From an uncultured Oscillospiraceae bacterium (lineage in GTDB: Bacteria > Bacillota > Clostridia > Oscillospirales > Oscillospiraceae), in NCBI GenBank assembly GCA_948766235.1, contig CAQCFX010000016.1, positions 8,062-31,036 on the forward strand: a stretch of DNA of 22,975 bases, written 5' to 3'. Made by a program: the position numbers and the translations under genes. Below are positions 22,871 through 22,975 of this stretch, in pieces (position 1 is the first letter of the stretch; each line of letters starts with the position of its first letter). A model generated the notes under the pieces. That model had not been told where the DNA came from. It did no database searches and was given only the letters and a program-made list of their open reading frames with translations.

Positions 22871-22889
22871 CCTCCCGAGGCAGGGGAGG
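22871..22889 (-). promoter_or_regulatory. Hairpin sequestering the pyrG Shine-Dalgarno sequence
   Basis: In the transcript, CCTCCC (22889-22884) can pair with the Shine-Dalgarno GGGAGG (22876-22871) across a 7-base loop. Just upstream GGACC/GGUCC (22909-22905 and 22895-22891) can form another small hairpin. The pairing is seen; a regulatory role is inferred. Confidence 0.45.
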
Positions 22890-22930
22890 CGGACCCCATT
22901 GCCCGGTCCTTCTGCCAAATTCAGCTTTTT

Positions 22931-22959
22931 ATTTTACGCCCGCCGGAGGGACAAGTCAA
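22931..22959 (-). promoter_or_regulatory. pyrG promoter
   Basis: Minus strand: TTGACT (22959-22954), 17-base spacer, TAAAAT (22936-22931). Predicted start is near 22924, giving a leader of about 60 bases. The initial transcript lacks the GGGC start needed for the CTP-sensing reiterative mechanism of Bacillus pyrG. Confidence 0.75.
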
Positions 22960-22975
22960 GGGCGGGGGAGGGCGT

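Noticed and set aside
22864..22899. Upstream ATG for pyrG at 22899
   Set aside because: The extra 12 residues are not part of the CTP synthase family start, and the Shine-Dalgarno site fits the ATG at 22863.

Overview
The window is GC-rich, tightly packed bacterial housekeeping DNA. Ribosome binding sites are AGGAGG-type. The gene content (gdpP-rplI-dnaB, GTG and TTG starts, a YtvI-like AI-2E protein, DUF896, an unlinked csp gene) points to a GC-rich member of class Clostridia, most plausibly Oscillospiraceae (the Flavonifractor, Lawsonibacter or Intestinimonas type). The taxonomic call is an inference from gene families and style; there is no rRNA in the window. I see no tRNA, rRNA, CRISPR array, insertion sequence or prophage.

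Layout, left to right. (1) 1-1327, minus: the 5' part of a membrane-anchored HtrA/DegP-type protease that runs off the left edge, with a candidate promoter and tandem operator-like repeats upstream. (2) 1328-1644: a gene-free gap with a structured, repeat-like element flanked by 11-bp direct repeats. (3) 1645-3761, minus: a two-gene transporter operon (AEC-family permease, then AI-2E/YtvI-like protein). (4) 3864-3914: divergent promoters whose -35 boxes overlap almost completely. (5) 3961-7101, plus: ABC exporter, Imm51-like protein, YlmH-type RNA-binding protein and DUF896 protein, ending at a bidirectional terminator. (6) 7175-7393, minus: a cold-shock protein gene with a long leader that carries an intrinsic terminator and a mutually exclusive antiterminator.

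(7) 7628-19951, minus: one run of eleven genes, gdpP - rplI - small zinc-ribbon membrane protein - dnaB - tilS - hpt - ftsH - lepB - unknown membrane protein - metG - tatD. Gaps are at most 45 bp and several genes overlap. A good promoter lies just upstream of gdpP. The run combines c-di-AMP turnover, ribosome assembly, replication, tRNA modification and charging, purine salvage, membrane proteolysis and protein export. (8) 20159-21226, plus: branched-chain aminotransferase, divergent from gdpP and convergent with pyrG, sharing a strong terminator that overlaps the last pyrG codons. (9) 21247-22863, minus: CTP synthase, with its own promoter and a leader that can fold over the Shine-Dalgarno sequence.

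No large unknown system is evident. The best leads are regulatory: the csp leader attenuator, the back-to-back divergent promoter and the pyrG leader. Smaller leads are the immunity-like gene beside an exporter, two unrecognised membrane proteins inside the housekeeping operon, and a GdpP with a changed DHHA1 motif.
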